From: Roseburia hominis
GTDB taxonomy: Bacteria; Bacillota; Clostridia; Lachnospirales; Lachnospiraceae
Assembly (NCBI GenBank): GCA_021771815.1
Contig: JAETOE010000024.1
Coordinates: 1 to 55,876, forward strand
Reading direction: 5' to 3'
Length of the DNA stretch: 55,876 nucleotides
Positions within the stretch are counted from its first letter, which is position 1. Each line of letters begins with the position of its first letter. The notes below the pieces were generated by a model. The model worked only from the letters and a program-made list of their open reading frames with translations. It searched no databases and had not been told where the DNA came from. Below, in pieces: positions 35,658-43,843 of this stretch. Position numbers and translations under genes: made by a program.

Positions 35658-36206
35658 TCACAGCCTTTTTACCATAAAGTGGCCGGCAGCATAAGTGCCG
35701 TCCTTGTATTTCACACTATTGGGAAGCGTTCCGTAGATTTCAAACCCAAGGCTCTCATACAGCCGGATTGCCGTCTCATTCCCGCTTACGACCTCAAGCT
35801 CTGCCTGCTCGTAACCAATCTCCTTCGCAACGCGAAGTACCTCCTTAAGCATTGCCCTTCCGATTCCAAGACCGCAGTATTTCTGATACAATGCGATTGC
35901 AACCGTACAGCGGTGCGCGTAGCGCCTGTAATCCCCCATCGACATGAGCGAGCAGTTGCCGACCTGCTCCCCGTCGATCGTTCCGATCAGCATTAGTTCC
36001 CGCGGGTCTTCCAGCTTACTTCTAAGAAATTTCTCCTCCTGCTCTGGCGTGATCACAATCTCCTCCGGCTCGCGCATAAGATATGGCGTCTCTCCTGCGG
36101 TCTGCTTCAAATAACGCATCAGCGCCTTCGCGTCTGTGATCTCTGCATTGCGCAGAATACAAGTCCTGCCGTCTTTGCATGTTATTTTCTTTTCCTCAAA
36201 TCTCAT
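35658..36206 (-). CDS. GNAT acetyltransferase (RimI-like)
   Basis: A 182-residue single-domain N-acetyltransferase. The CoA-binding segment is QKYCGLGIGRAMLKEVLRVA and the C-terminal motif NETAIRLYESLGFEIYGTLP is typical of RimI/RimJ-like enzymes acting on protein N-termini or small amines. The start follows AGGAGG. Its upstream side is the toxin-antitoxin region. Confidence 0.87.
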   Translation of the reverse strand: MRFEEKKITCKDGRTCILRNAEITDAKALMRYLKQTAGETPYLMREPEEIVITPEQEEKFLRSKLEDPRELMLIGTIDGEQVGNCSLMSMGDYRRYAHRCTVAIALYQKYCGLGIGRAMLKEVLRVAKEIGYEQAELEVVSGNETAIRLYESLGFEIYGTLPNSVKYKDGTYAAGHFMVKRL

Positions 36207-36287
36207 GTTATTCCTCCTGTGGTGCTGGTGCCCATTCTATGTATTCCTAATCTTTATGTTTTCCTTCATAATAATCTGGCAAAAAAC

Positions 36288-36316
36288 TTTACAACTAATA
36301 ATAACCATGTTAAAAT
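36288..36316 (+). promoter_or_regulatory. Promoter of the antisense (antitoxin) RNA
   Basis: TTTACA (36288-36293), 17-bp spacer, TAAAAT (36311-36316). Transcription would start near 36323 and run towards the toxin gene's 3' end. Confidence 0.65.
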
Positions 36317-36342
36317 CAAGAAAAAGGAGCAATCGCCCACAT

Positions 36343-36358
36343 GGTGGGTCAGCCTCCC
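36343..36358. repeat. Left arm of inverted repeat flanking the toxin gene
   Basis: GGTGGGTCAGCCTCCC. The right arm at 36585-36599 is GGGAGGCTACCCACC, its reverse complement apart from one extra base. In a toxin transcript extending past the terminator the two would pair for about 15 bp. Confidence 0.75.
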
Positions 36359-36368
36359 AAGTATGGCA

Positions 36369-36417
36369 AATGCCTACCTAGCACCGGCAAAGTACAAGGG
36401 TAGGCATTTTTATTTTC
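36369..36417 (+). terminator. Terminator of the antisense RNA
   Basis: AATGCCTACC pairs with GGTAGGCATT around a 20-base loop and is followed by TTTTATTTT on the plus strand. On the minus strand the T run is weak, so toxin mRNA may read through it. Confidence 0.8.
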
Positions 36418-36502
36418 GCTTATTCTTATCAACGTAAGAAAGCAACGCCACAATCAACATACCAAAGGTTATCATTAAGGATATCGCCTCATATGTAGTC
36501 AT
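36410..36502 (-). CDS. Type I toxin, holin-like peptide (Hol_Tox family)
   Basis: A 30-residue hydrophobic peptide beginning MTTYEAISLMITFGMLIVAL and ending in a basic tail (DKNKRK). The MTTYEAI start and the single membrane helix followed by charged residues are the hallmark of the putative holin-like toxin family (Hol_Tox), related in design to TxpA/BsrG/Fst membrane toxins. GGAGG lies eight bases upstream. It has a consensus promoter at 36644-36672 and a structured leader of about 135 nt. Expected effect: membrane damage when antisense control fails. It is short enough to be missed by routine annotation. Confidence 0.85.
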   Translation of the reverse strand: MTTYEAISLMITFGMLIVALLSYVDKNKRK

Positions 36503-36584
36503 TTGCGCCACCTCCCTTCTTCCAAATTTTCCAGAATGGAATCAATGCCGAATGGCACGACGGCGACTGCCGTCTTGAAAGGTA

Positions 36585-36599
36585 GGGAGGCTACCCACC
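36585..36599. repeat. Right arm of inverted repeat flanking the toxin gene
   Basis: GGGAGGCTACCCACC, in the toxin mRNA leader. Neighbouring DNA folds into further hairpins (CTCCGG/CCGGAG and GACGGC/GCCGTC), so the whole leader is highly structured. Confidence 0.75.
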
Positions 36600-36643
36600 G
36601 TCTCCGGTTTCCCGGAGCTTGTACACGATTACTCCATGTAGTC

Positions 36644-36672
36644 ATTATATCGAACTAATGTTCTATTTTCAA
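36644..36672 (-). promoter_or_regulatory. Strong promoter of the toxin mRNA
   Basis: On the minus strand TTGAAA (36667-36672), 17-bp spacer, TATAAT (36644-36649): near-perfect SigA consensus. Predicted start near 36637, about 135 nt before the toxin ATG. Confidence 0.85.
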
Positions 36673-36733
36673 TTAGTGATATTGACGAATTTCTAACGCA
36701 TAAGCATCATCTCTTGCCCTCTTGCTAATATGT

Positions 36734-37912
36734 TTAATCCCACTGTCCCGGCACTCGCAGCCGCTCCATATGCGGAAATTCTTTGTCAAACACCAGAACC
36801 TTCTCCTCTGAAAGATGCTCGAATACCTCCGCTTCAAAAAATCTGCCGCCGCGCATCTGCTCAAATGCTCCGTCCTGCAGTTCAATTCCCATAAATGCAT
36901 CAAAATTCTTGCCGTCCGCCGTTGTGATGCCGAAGTTGTCACAGGTGACAAACCCATGCTTCGGATAATAACCCGGTTCCCCGAAAATAATGATTCCGGG
37001 ATATCCGGCTTCCCTTGCAAGACGCATGGACTTCTCCAAAAGCTGCCCACCGACGCCCGTTCCCTGATATTCCGGCGCAACGCAGAGCGGCCCGAAGGTC
37101 AGAACCGGATATGTCCCTGTCCCGGTTTTTACCTGTGATTTCGAATACCAGATTCCTCCGACGATTCTGTCGTCTACCTCTGCAATAAGGGAAATCTCCG
37201 GCACAAATGCGTCGTCAGACCGCAGACAGTGCACAAGGTAATGTTCATCACACCCCAAATGATGCTTATTCCAGAAAGCACGCCTTGTCATAGACTCTGC
37301 CGCCCGATAGTCTTTCTCCTCCTCCAGACGGTAAATAGTTCCGCGCACTTCTCCCGGTTCAAACATATGCGGATCGGAAATGTCACATCCCATCCGCAGG
37401 ATTTCCCATGCCTGACCGTCATTTTCCATGCTTGTCACAGACTCTGCTATATAACGGTTTTTCCGCCAGAACCAATACCCGGACTCATTTCTCCGGTGAC
37501 ATCCCAATTTTATATTCCGATACCCGCAGCACTGCGCCGACCGCATAAATGCGTCGTTGATTTTGCGCCCGATTCCGTTTCCATGCTTTGATGCATCCAC
37601 GATGAAAAGTCCGATATATGCAGTCTCCTTCTCCGGGTAACCTTCCAGATAATCCAGCAGCGCCACACATTCTCCATTTTCATAGATGACCAGAAAATGC
37701 TTGTTCTCTGCTGTTACCTGCGGCGGACGCGCCACAAGCGCTTCCTCGCACTCCTCCATCGTCTGCTCATGCGCCTGCGTACTCTTAAGAAACTCCTCAT
37801 TTCCTGTGATCAGGCGGTAAATATCCCTAAGGTGCTCCCTGCTGCCCTGGCACAGCTCATATTGCGGCAGACGCCGTCTTAATTGTTCCAGTATTGTTCT
37901 CTCCATATCCAT
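36734..37912 (-). CDS. Tandem GNAT acetyltransferase (two domains)
   Basis: A 392-residue protein with two GNAT domains. The first (about 20-180) shows ASKHGNGIGRKINDAFMRSA; the second (about 195-380) shows APEYQGTGVGGQLLEKSMRLA and ends in PGYYPKHGFVTC. Tandem GNATs occur in mycothiol synthase and aminoglycoside-type enzymes; here the substrate is unknown. ATG 37912 is chosen since GGAG lies seven bases upstream; the ATG two codons earlier is too close to it. Downstream is the toxin promoter region. Confidence 0.83.
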   Translation of the reverse strand: MDMERTILEQLRRRLPQYELCQGSREHLRDIYRLITGNEEFLKSTQAHEQTMEECEEALVARPPQVTAENKHFLVIYENGECVALLDYLEGYPEKETAYIGLFIVDASKHGNGIGRKINDAFMRSAQCCGYRNIKLGCHRRNESGYWFWRKNRYIAESVTSMENDGQAWEILRMGCDISDPHMFEPGEVRGTIYRLEEEKDYRAAESMTRRAFWNKHHLGCDEHYLVHCLRSDDAFVPEISLIAEVDDRIVGGIWYSKSQVKTGTGTYPVLTFGPLCVAPEYQGTGVGGQLLEKSMRLAREAGYPGIIIFGEPGYYPKHGFVTCDNFGITTADGKNFDAFMGIELQDGAFEQMRGGRFFEAEVFEHLSEEKVLVFDKEFPHMERLRVPGQWD

Positions 37913-37976
37913 CCTCATTCTCCTGCTTTCATATCTAGCCGCCTTATTCTATTCCATCTGTTTTTTTACATGCTTT

Positions 37977-38651
37977 TTATTTTCCGTTATGCAGCATATC
38001 TCCTGCCGCCTCGATCTTTGCTATCTCCTCTTCCAGCAGCCGAAATACCTTTGCGACCAGATACCCGTCCGCCACGGCATGATTCAGCCGCACGGTAAGC
38101 GGCATCCGAAAGCGTCCGTTCTCCTCCTCATATCTGCCCCAATTTATGATCGGTGTAAAATGAAGATGGCCGTCCGGCAGTTCTATGTGCAAGGCGTCAT
38201 AGGACAGCCACGAAATATAGGATGCGTCAAAATAATTTCTGTGATTTTCCGTGTCAAGTCCATACTCTCTCGTCTGCTTTGCCCGTGCAATGTCCGCCAT
38301 ACAATTCTCATAAAATCTGTCATATGCCGGAAAATATTCGATGTAGACCACCGTACAAGTCTCCGTGTCCTCATGAAATACATAGTGCACCGGATTGATT
38401 TTGTCAAAGATCACAAGTTCATCTTTTTCCCAAAGATACTGCATCCGGTAGTCCTCTCTGGAATTTAGCACTTTCGCCAGCAAATACAAGAAGTTTACAT
38501 AAAACTTTGTCCCTGTCCGCCTGGAATACGCCGCCAGCTCCGTCACGTCAACCCGTGCCGTCATTGACGTCGAGCACTTGCAGTCCTCAGTGAAATGACG
38601 GTAGACGCCCTTCCGGTAATACGTTTCCATATTTAAAATCTTATAATCCAT
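37977..38651 (-). CDS. Chloramphenicol acetyltransferase-like protein (type A fold)
   Basis: A 224-residue protein of the CatA family fold. The catalytic histidine is kept (His191 in RLNHAVADGYLV, with Asp195), as are the trimer-interface and acceptor features expected in length and order, for example SYISWLSYDALHIE and FTPIINWGRY. The start at 38651 is set by GGGAG seven bases upstream; the longer frame into the next gene is not used. Real CATs usually have HHAVCDG; here the first His is Asn, so activity on chloramphenicol is uncertain and another acyl acceptor is possible. Confidence 0.82.
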   Translation of the reverse strand: MDYKILNMETYYRKGVYRHFTEDCKCSTSMTARVDVTELAAYSRRTGTKFYVNFLYLLAKVLNSREDYRMQYLWEKDELVIFDKINPVHYVFHEDTETCTVVYIEYFPAYDRFYENCMADIARAKQTREYGLDTENHRNYFDASYISWLSYDALHIELPDGHLHFTPIINWGRYEEENGRFRMPLTVRLNHAVADGYLVAKVFRLLEEEIAKIEAAGDMLHNGK

Positions 38652-38655
38652 AGTT

Positions 38656-38925
38656 TCACTCCCTCTCCCACAACACAACATGCACCATGTCACCCGGCTG
38701 TTTCCCAATCTTCTGACGGATATCCTTGCGCAGTCCGATGATATGCCCCGGCGTTTTCATGCGCACAAGGCTTCCGTCATAAGGCGCTCCGTCAAACTCG
38801 GCATGTACCTTCACTCTCCCTCTGCCAAATTCCGCTCTCACATCATAAGGAAATTCAATGTAAGCGCCGTCTATGTCCGGCACTTTTTTAATTTCCGCAT
38901 CAAATTCGTAGATTTTTTCGTTCAT
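38656..38925 (-). CDS. DUF1905-family small protein
   Basis: An 89-residue beta-rich protein. The sequence [31 protein letters not shown] and [19 protein letters not shown] matches the DUF1905 pattern (a small barrel of unknown function often near stress or YdeI-like genes). The CAT-like gene starts four bases after its stop, so the two are cotranscribed. Confidence 0.85.
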   Translation of the reverse strand: MNEKIYEFDAEIKKVPDIDGAYIEFPYDVRAEFGRGRVKVHAEFDGAPYDGSLVRMKTPGHIIGLRKDIRQKIGKQPGDMVHVVLWERE

Positions 38926-38959
38926 CGCTTTCGCCTCCCCTTACACTTTCCCTCCTCAT

Positions 38960-39754
38960 CTATTCCCCTAACACTTCACGCATCTGACCGCGGATTTCTT
39001 TCTCATAAGTCCGGCAATACGCATACGCCCACTCCATGTAATCCGTAATCGATTCCTGCCGATATTTGCGGTACAGCGTCTCCAGAATCGGCTCTCCGTC
39101 AACCTTCATATCATAAAAACAACCGTATACACATCCGTTTTCCTTCTTTTCATAATCCCGCTCGAAATAGGGATTTACCGATGCGAGCCGCGGATCGCGC
39201 ATAATGGGCTCCACCGTCATTTCACTTAAAATCCAAGGAAGATGCGGTATCTCATATTCCACATCATCATCCCCAAAATGGCGTTTCCAAACGTCAAACC
39301 ACACGAAGTGTATCATCTCATGCAGCGCCAGCCCGAGCGCGCCGCGCTCACTGTTCAGATAAAACACATCAAATGCACGCTCCTCTAAATATCTTGGGGC
39401 GATCGGATCTAGCGTAATGTTTCCGGTGATATTCTCAAAGCGTGTCCGGCAGTCCATTTCAAATGCTTCGCAGAATGCTTCTACAACAGGTTCTTTACAG
39501 TTCTCCCAATGCTTTTGGTAAGCCTCTACCTTTTCTTCCAGCATTCCTTTCTCCTGCGCATAAAAAGTCTGCAGCTTCTCCCCAATATAATGTGCCCTAG
39601 CTTCACACGAAAGAGCCTGTGCAACCTCCCTTTTTATCTCCGGGAAAAAGTAATACAACGGTTCCATCCAGTACTCACCTGCTTCCTCTGTCTGAAACTG
39701 CATAATACTTTTCAAACTATAATCAAATCCTGGTTCTCTCCAAATTAATTGCAT
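38960..39754 (-). CDS. Putative zinc metallopeptidase-like protein (HExxH), family unknown
   Basis: A 264-residue cytoplasmic protein. HEMIH at residues 145-149 within GLALHEMIHFVWFDVW is a classic HExxH zinc site; a likely third ligand is a Glu further on (ILSEMTVEPI). The rest is helical and aromatic-rich. No signal peptide. It starts after GAGGAGG. A peptidase role is an inference from the motif; I do not recognise the family. Confidence 0.6.
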   Translation of the reverse strand: MQLIWREPGFDYSLKSIMQFQTEEAGEYWMEPLYYFFPEIKREVAQALSCEARAHYIGEKLQTFYAQEKGMLEEKVEAYQKHWENCKEPVVEAFCEAFEMDCRTRFENITGNITLDPIAPRYLEERAFDVFYLNSERGALGLALHEMIHFVWFDVWKRHFGDDDVEYEIPHLPWILSEMTVEPIMRDPRLASVNPYFERDYEKKENGCVYGCFYDMKVDGEPILETLYRKYRQESITDYMEWAYAYCRTYEKEIRGQMREVLGE

Positions 39755-39851
39755 AGAAACCTCCTCTCTGTTGTTTACCGTCCATTTGCCAGCCGCTATG
39801 CAAGCTGCCGTTCCAACACATTCACATATTTGTTACTCATGTTTTCCCCTT

Positions 39852-40616
39852 TTACTTTGATAATTCCATAATCAGATATGTGGGCGTTTCCACAAAGCTC
39901 TCATATCTGCCCGGGAATTCTGTTTTCCAGTTCTCCGGCGGCATCGGCTCATGAACCCCACAGATTTTTAAGCCCGCGCTCACTGCCGCATTGACATAAT
40001 CGCCAAACAGATGATGATAGCTGACGCTCAAATGATTCTCACAAGCGTCATTGTACTCAATCCAAGGCTGTATATATGCACGAATGCTCCGGTCTAAATA
40101 CCGCACCTGCCACTCGTCATCTTCCGGGAAAGTACCGTCATGCTCCACCGGATACATGGCGGAATACACCGGATGTATCACCGACAAAATACACCTGCCA
40201 TCCTCTTTTAAACAATCCGCGATTCCCGCGAACATTGCTTTCAGATTCTTAATATAATGCGTTGTCGTCGAGGAAAAAATAAAGTCGAACTGCACATCTA
40301 TTTTCTCCCTAATGTCAGCGGCATCCCCGCAAATAAATTCTGCCTTTGATCTCTGCGAATCAGCCTTTTTCTTTGCGATTGCAAGCATTTCCTCCGACAA
40401 ATCAATGCCTACCAGCCGTTCCGGTTCAAATACCTCCAACAGAAACGTGAAAATACCTGTGCCGCACCCTATGTCAAGTACAGACTTCCCTTTTAATTCC
40501 GGGAGCAATTTGCGAATACATCTCCACTCGATATTATAGCTATAGGAATCCTCTGCTGTGCCAAACTCCTCATATGCTGCCGCCATTGTATTCCAGTCTT
40601 CTTTGATATCTTTCAC
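39852..40616 (-). CDS. SAM-dependent methyltransferase (class I)
   Basis: A 254-residue enzyme with the Rossmann SAM-binding motif I VLDIGCGTGIFTF, acidic motif LVGIDLSEEML, and FICGDAADI, followed by the FDFIFSSTTTHY segment. Small-molecule methylation is likely; the substrate is unknown. The frame starts with GTG at 40616, preceded by GGAGG at nine bases; an ATG ten codons later is an alternative. It lies in the accessory-gene run. Confidence 0.87.
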   Translation of the reverse strand: MKDIKEDWNTMAAAYEEFGTAEDSYSYNIEWRCIRKLLPELKGKSVLDIGCGTGIFTFLLEVFEPERLVGIDLSEEMLAIAKKKADSQRSKAEFICGDAADIREKIDVQFDFIFSSTTTHYIKNLKAMFAGIADCLKEDGRCILSVIHPVYSAMYPVEHDGTFPEDDEWQVRYLDRSIRAYIQPWIEYNDACENHLSVSYHHLFGDYVNAAVSAGLKICGVHEPMPPENWKTEFPGRYESFVETPTYLIMELSK

Positions 40617-40779
40617 CTCTCTGTACCTCCCCCTTTTGCAATTTAAAATACCTCTTCCTCACTTAATTTCTTCATACTCGCCTTAAATCGCCAAAATTTT
40701 CTCTGTTTCCGTAATCAAAGCTTATGTAATCCTGCCCCGCCACAGATAATGAATGGAAATATTCAGGTATGATTAGAAA

Positions 40780-41106
40780 TCACCAACGTTTCATATTTTT
40801 TTCAAACTTTTCAGTATACGCTTGCTTCAATTTGTCAGCCGATATTCCACAGCATAACAATATATCGTTATAATACATAAGAACATCCGCCAACTCTTCA
40901 ATAAGGTCTTTTCTTAGTTCATTATCCGCAGAGACCTTGCGATCTCCGTTTTTCTTAACAATGTCAATCACTTCGCCAATTTCACCAATCATCCAAAGCA
41001 TTTTATTTTTCCCTGTTTCAGGACAAATTGGTTCCCACTTATCCTTATACTGATCTTGAAGTTTCTTTTGCATTTCCTGCATTTCGTTTATACCAAAATC
41101 CACCAT
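40780..41106 (-). CDS. MazG-like nucleotide pyrophosphohydrolase
   Basis: A 108-residue all-alpha protein. MLWMIGEIGEVIDIVKKNG and DLIEELADVLMYYND give the EExxE-like and ExxD metal-binding pattern of the MazG/dUTPase-like superfamily. It probably hydrolyses a nucleoside triphosphate, a house-cleaning role. The start at 41106 (MVDFGINE) follows GGAGG; the longer frame lacks a site. Confidence 0.82.
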   Translation of the reverse strand: MVDFGINEMQEMQKKLQDQYKDKWEPICPETGKNKMLWMIGEIGEVIDIVKKNGDRKVSADNELRKDLIEELADVLMYYNDILLCCGISADKLKQAYTEKFEKNMKRW

Positions 41107-41205
41107 AAAATTCCCTCCATAATTCAAATTGATACGCACGTTTCAATTAGCATTCCAACATAAAAATCAATCACCAAAAAATTGATTACAACATTCCCTA
41201 TATGC

Positions 41206-41847
41206 TCAATCCGTATATCCTTTTAAATCCTCAAGAAATTCTTTATACTCTTCCTCCGTCCAGTAGAAAGTCAGTTCTTCTTCTGTATATCCACACTTTC
41301 CTTCCGTCATGAAATTATCCCCCACGTCGTATCCCATTCTAACTAAGACCTTTTGGGCAAATTCCCTGAAAAACATCCCAATGCCTGTAATCACATTCCC
41401 GTCTTCCACTACCGTTTTATGAACAAAATGCTTTTTATCGATAAACGGAAATGTATCTGCCATTTGCATAAAAAATCCTGCCGTAAAATCTTTACCGTCC
41501 AGCAATCCTGCTTTTAAAAGCAACAACGGCGCAGATGAAATGGCGGCATATACTGTATTCGTGCCCTTTCCCTTTTGCAGAAAATCAATTACTTTATGAT
41601 CGTACAATGCTGGCAGCGGATTCACTGTTCCCGGAAGTATCAGACACACGTAATCGGAAGGTTCTGCTTCATCTACGGTTTTGTTCGGGATGACCGAAAA
41701 ACCGTCCTCACTTGTATATGCTTTCTTTTCGCTTGCAATAATATCAATTTTTTCTCCGAACCATACCGTAAGGCATGATGTTATACAGGTTATTTCCTGT
41801 AAAGAAAAATCCGGGTAAATTAATACTGCATATTTCGTTTGCTCCAT
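41206..41847 (-). CDS. DJ-1/PfpI-family protein lacking the nucleophile cysteine
   Basis: A 213-residue single-domain protein of the class I glutamine amidotransferase-like fold: VLIYPDFSLQEI, CLILPGTVNPLPAL and YAAISSAPLLLLKAGLLDGK. At the nucleophile elbow, where DJ-1 proteins have Cys, this one reads AAISSAP (Ser). It may therefore be inactive as a glyoxalase or peptidase, acting as a binding or regulatory domain. Start after GGAGGAG. Confidence 0.78.
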   Translation of the reverse strand: MEQTKYAVLIYPDFSLQEITCITSCLTVWFGEKIDIIASEKKAYTSEDGFSVIPNKTVDEAEPSDYVCLILPGTVNPLPALYDHKVIDFLQKGKGTNTVYAAISSAPLLLLKAGLLDGKDFTAGFFMQMADTFPFIDKKHFVHKTVVEDGNVITGIGMFFREFAQKVLVRMGYDVGDNFMTEGKCGYTEEELTFYWTEEEYKEFLEDLKGYTD

Positions 41848-42051
41848 AATCTATAACTCCTCCAATCATGATTTATCAAACCGTTTTTCTCCTATGTCGT
41901 ATAATATCGCATTGTTGAATTTTCAATCTGCCCGCATACGTTCTGGTACAAATCTAACAATTTATTTAAGTTTCATCAATTTTTCCTTGACAAAATTCGT
42001 TTCAATCATTATCCTTAACTTAAAGAAGGAACGAAGTTTACCACCGTACAG

Positions 42052-42576
42052 CTATTGCTTATGCGGTTCGCTCGTTTCTTTTTTTGTTCTTACAAGATCA
42101 TATAAATATAGTTTTCCATCTTCATCACATCGTACAATCATTCTTGTTGAAAAAATGTTATATCGTTCTAAATTTCCATACTCATCATAAACAGGTATTC
42201 CAAAGCGGGTGTTATATCTATACCATCCATATTTTGCTTTCGTCCCATGCTTCTTATCATAATCAGGATATTCAACCTTATCTTGTGCAATATTAACTAA
42301 TTCACCTATTGCGGGAGTAATGTTTGCTTTGGCTTTCATATTTGCGCCTTTCAACCCCTTTGTATCATTAGAATGACTAAATTCGTCCGGAAAATCCGAA
42401 CCGATATATATCTTTTCAGATGTTTCTACAATTTCAAAATACTCTCCAATGTATTCCTTCAAAAATTCTTCAACTTTCTTCCAATCAATTCCCCTACGGG
42501 AGCGAAATCTAATATCATTAATAAGTACGATTTTTCTGCCATCCAAATCTGTTATGATATTAACATTCCTATCCAT
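42052..42576 (-). CDS. Orphan protein resembling a polyvalent-protein/polymorphic-toxin C-terminal domain
   Basis: A 174-residue soluble protein. The C-terminal part (KYGWYRYNTRFGIPVYDEYG, then YLYDLVRTKKETS) resembles the conserved ends of large polyvalent phage or conjugative-element proteins, where a domain finishes with a LYDIVxIKKE pattern. Such domains often occur as cargo of mobile elements; here it stands alone. No catalytic motif is evident. The ribosome site is GGGAGGGG. The assignment is from memory of the pattern and uncertain. Confidence 0.45.
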   Translation of the reverse strand: MDRNVNIITDLDGRKIVLINDIRFRSRRGIDWKKVEEFLKEYIGEYFEIVETSEKIYIGSDFPDEFSHSNDTKGLKGANMKAKANITPAIGELVNIAQDKVEYPDYDKKHGTKAKYGWYRYNTRFGIPVYDEYGNLERYNIFSTRMIVRCDEDGKLYLYDLVRTKKETSEPHKQ

Positions 42577-42685
42577 TGCACTTTCCCCTCCCTCTTTTAG
42601 TAACTCCTCCTAAAACCACATTTCCTACGGCTTTTTCCGCATCACAATCTCATTCTCGCCACCTCCCTATATATACCGATCTGCC

Positions 42686-43225
42686 TTATTCAATCCTTTG
42701 CTTTATCATTTCCATATCCAAATTTAAAATATCGTTTCCGTCGATAACCAACAAATCACATTGCAGCAATTTCTGCCATTCATCGTGTTTTGCTTTACTT
42801 CTCATCGATACATCCCCAGTATCATATCCCTTCGCCCACTCGATAAATGCCATGTGCGTTTCATACATATCTCCGCCTTTATCAATCCTGTTTCCAAACT
42901 GCTTTCTTTCCCGGTTCTTTAATCGTTCTATTCTTACCCCGGTATCCGTATTTACCCGGATAGCTAATGTGAAATATTGTATTAAACTATCTCCCCAGTC
43001 CGTAAGCGATCCCGAAATAACCACATTTGGGGCGTTCTTTATATCCGCCAGCATCATTTCTATACGCTCTTCCGGCGGCCGTTTTGTCGTATAGGGCGGA
43101 TTTGTAGGCATCCAGAAATAATCATCTGTATCCATATGCTTAAAGCCCAGCTCATCCGCAATTCTTTTTCCTAATGTCGTTGTTCCTGAACCCGACGCCC
43201 CAAAAATATGTATTACGTTCTTCAT
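42686..43225 (-). CDS. P-loop kinase-like protein with unusual Walker A
   Basis: A 179-residue protein with an adenylate/shikimate-kinase-like layout: HIFGASGSGTTTLGKRIADE at the N-terminus and DTDDYFW for the substrate aspartates. The Walker A lysine (GxxxxGK[ST]) is replaced by Thr. I know of similar GASGSGTTTL proteins in other Firmicutes, so this is probably a family trait rather than decay. It starts three bases after the stop of the GrpB-like gene upstream, hence one operon. Confidence 0.75.
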   Translation of the reverse strand: MKNVIHIFGASGSGTTTLGKRIADELGFKHMDTDDYFWMPTNPPYTTKRPPEERIEMMLADIKNAPNVVISGSLTDWGDSLIQYFTLAIRVNTDTGVRIERLKNRERKQFGNRIDKGGDMYETHMAFIEWAKGYDTGDVSMRSKAKHDEWQKLLQCDLLVIDGNDILNLDMEMIKQRIE

Positions 43226-43228
43226 ATC

Positions 43229-43798
43229 TCATCTCTGCCCCTCCAAATGCGAATTTGTTTGTCCCTCTTCCCGCCACTTAGCTGCCTGCGCCAATATCTC
43301 ATCGATCAGTTGCTGCTTGCCTTCGGTATAAGCCTTACGATTATCAGGATAAACCGCAGCCAGCTTTTCCTTGAGCTTCGAGTATTTTCCGGCAGCCAGA
43401 GGATCCGCATTCAAATAATCTCTAAAGTTCAGATAATTTCTCCATTGCTGCTCATCCCATTTCACCACATGAATGTGATGGGTTCGGGTATCTTTTTCAA
43501 AATCACCCATAACAAACAACAACTCCCCTGCAACATCCTCTCCCCCGAAAATAATTCCCGCATCTTTCAACACTTCTTCATGTCGTAATACATCCTCAAA
43601 ATCTTTTACGGCAACAGCAATGTCAATGATCGGCTTCGCCAAAATTTCCTTAATTGCAGTACTGCCTACATGCTGTATATCAACAGCATCAGAACCTAAA
43701 ATAGTTTTCAGAACATAAATGGTTTCTTTCGCGTTCTTTTCCCATTCGTCATTATGCGGCTCCAGCGCTACCGCACCTCGTTTTAACCCCAATTCCAT
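43229..43798 (-). CDS. GrpB/UPF0157-family nucleotidyltransferase-like protein
   Basis: A 189-residue member of the GrpB family, related to the nucleotidyltransferase superfamily: VDIQHVGSTAIKEILAKPIIDIAV holds the GS-x-A-x-x-x-x-x-KPxID signature, followed by HIHVVKWD and NFRDYLNADP. Some relatives are fused to CoaE; the function of stand-alone members is unknown. ATG 43798 follows GGGGAG; a GTG five codons earlier is an alternative start. Confidence 0.85.
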   Translation of the reverse strand: MELGLKRGAVALEPHNDEWEKNAKETIYVLKTILGSDAVDIQHVGSTAIKEILAKPIIDIAVAVKDFEDVLRHEEVLKDAGIIFGGEDVAGELLFVMGDFEKDTRTHHIHVVKWDEQQWRNYLNFRDYLNADPLAAGKYSKLKEKLAAVYPDNRKAYTEGKQQLIDEILAQAAKWREEGQTNSHLEGQR

Positions 43799-43843
43799 TT
43801 CCCTGCTCCCCACAATCCAAGTCTTTATCTTATCATTTCCATA

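Larger units (their letters stand above)
36323..36417 (+). ncRNA. Predicted antisense antitoxin RNA (about 90 nt)
   Basis: Bounded by the promoter at 36288-36316 and the terminator at 36369-36417, and convergent with the toxin gene, whose last codons it overlaps. It has no ORF with a ribosome site. The layout matches RatA/TxpA-type type I toxin-antitoxin loci, where the antitoxin RNA pairs with the 3' end of the toxin mRNA. It contains one arm (36343-36358) of the inverted repeat that flanks the toxin gene. Confidence 0.6.

Noticed and set aside
36343-36599. Direct antisense pairing between the two arms in the toxin and antitoxin RNAs
   Set aside because: The arms are inverted in the DNA, so the two RNAs carry the same-sense sequence there and cannot pair perfectly; pairing is within one extended transcript, or through the 3' overlap.
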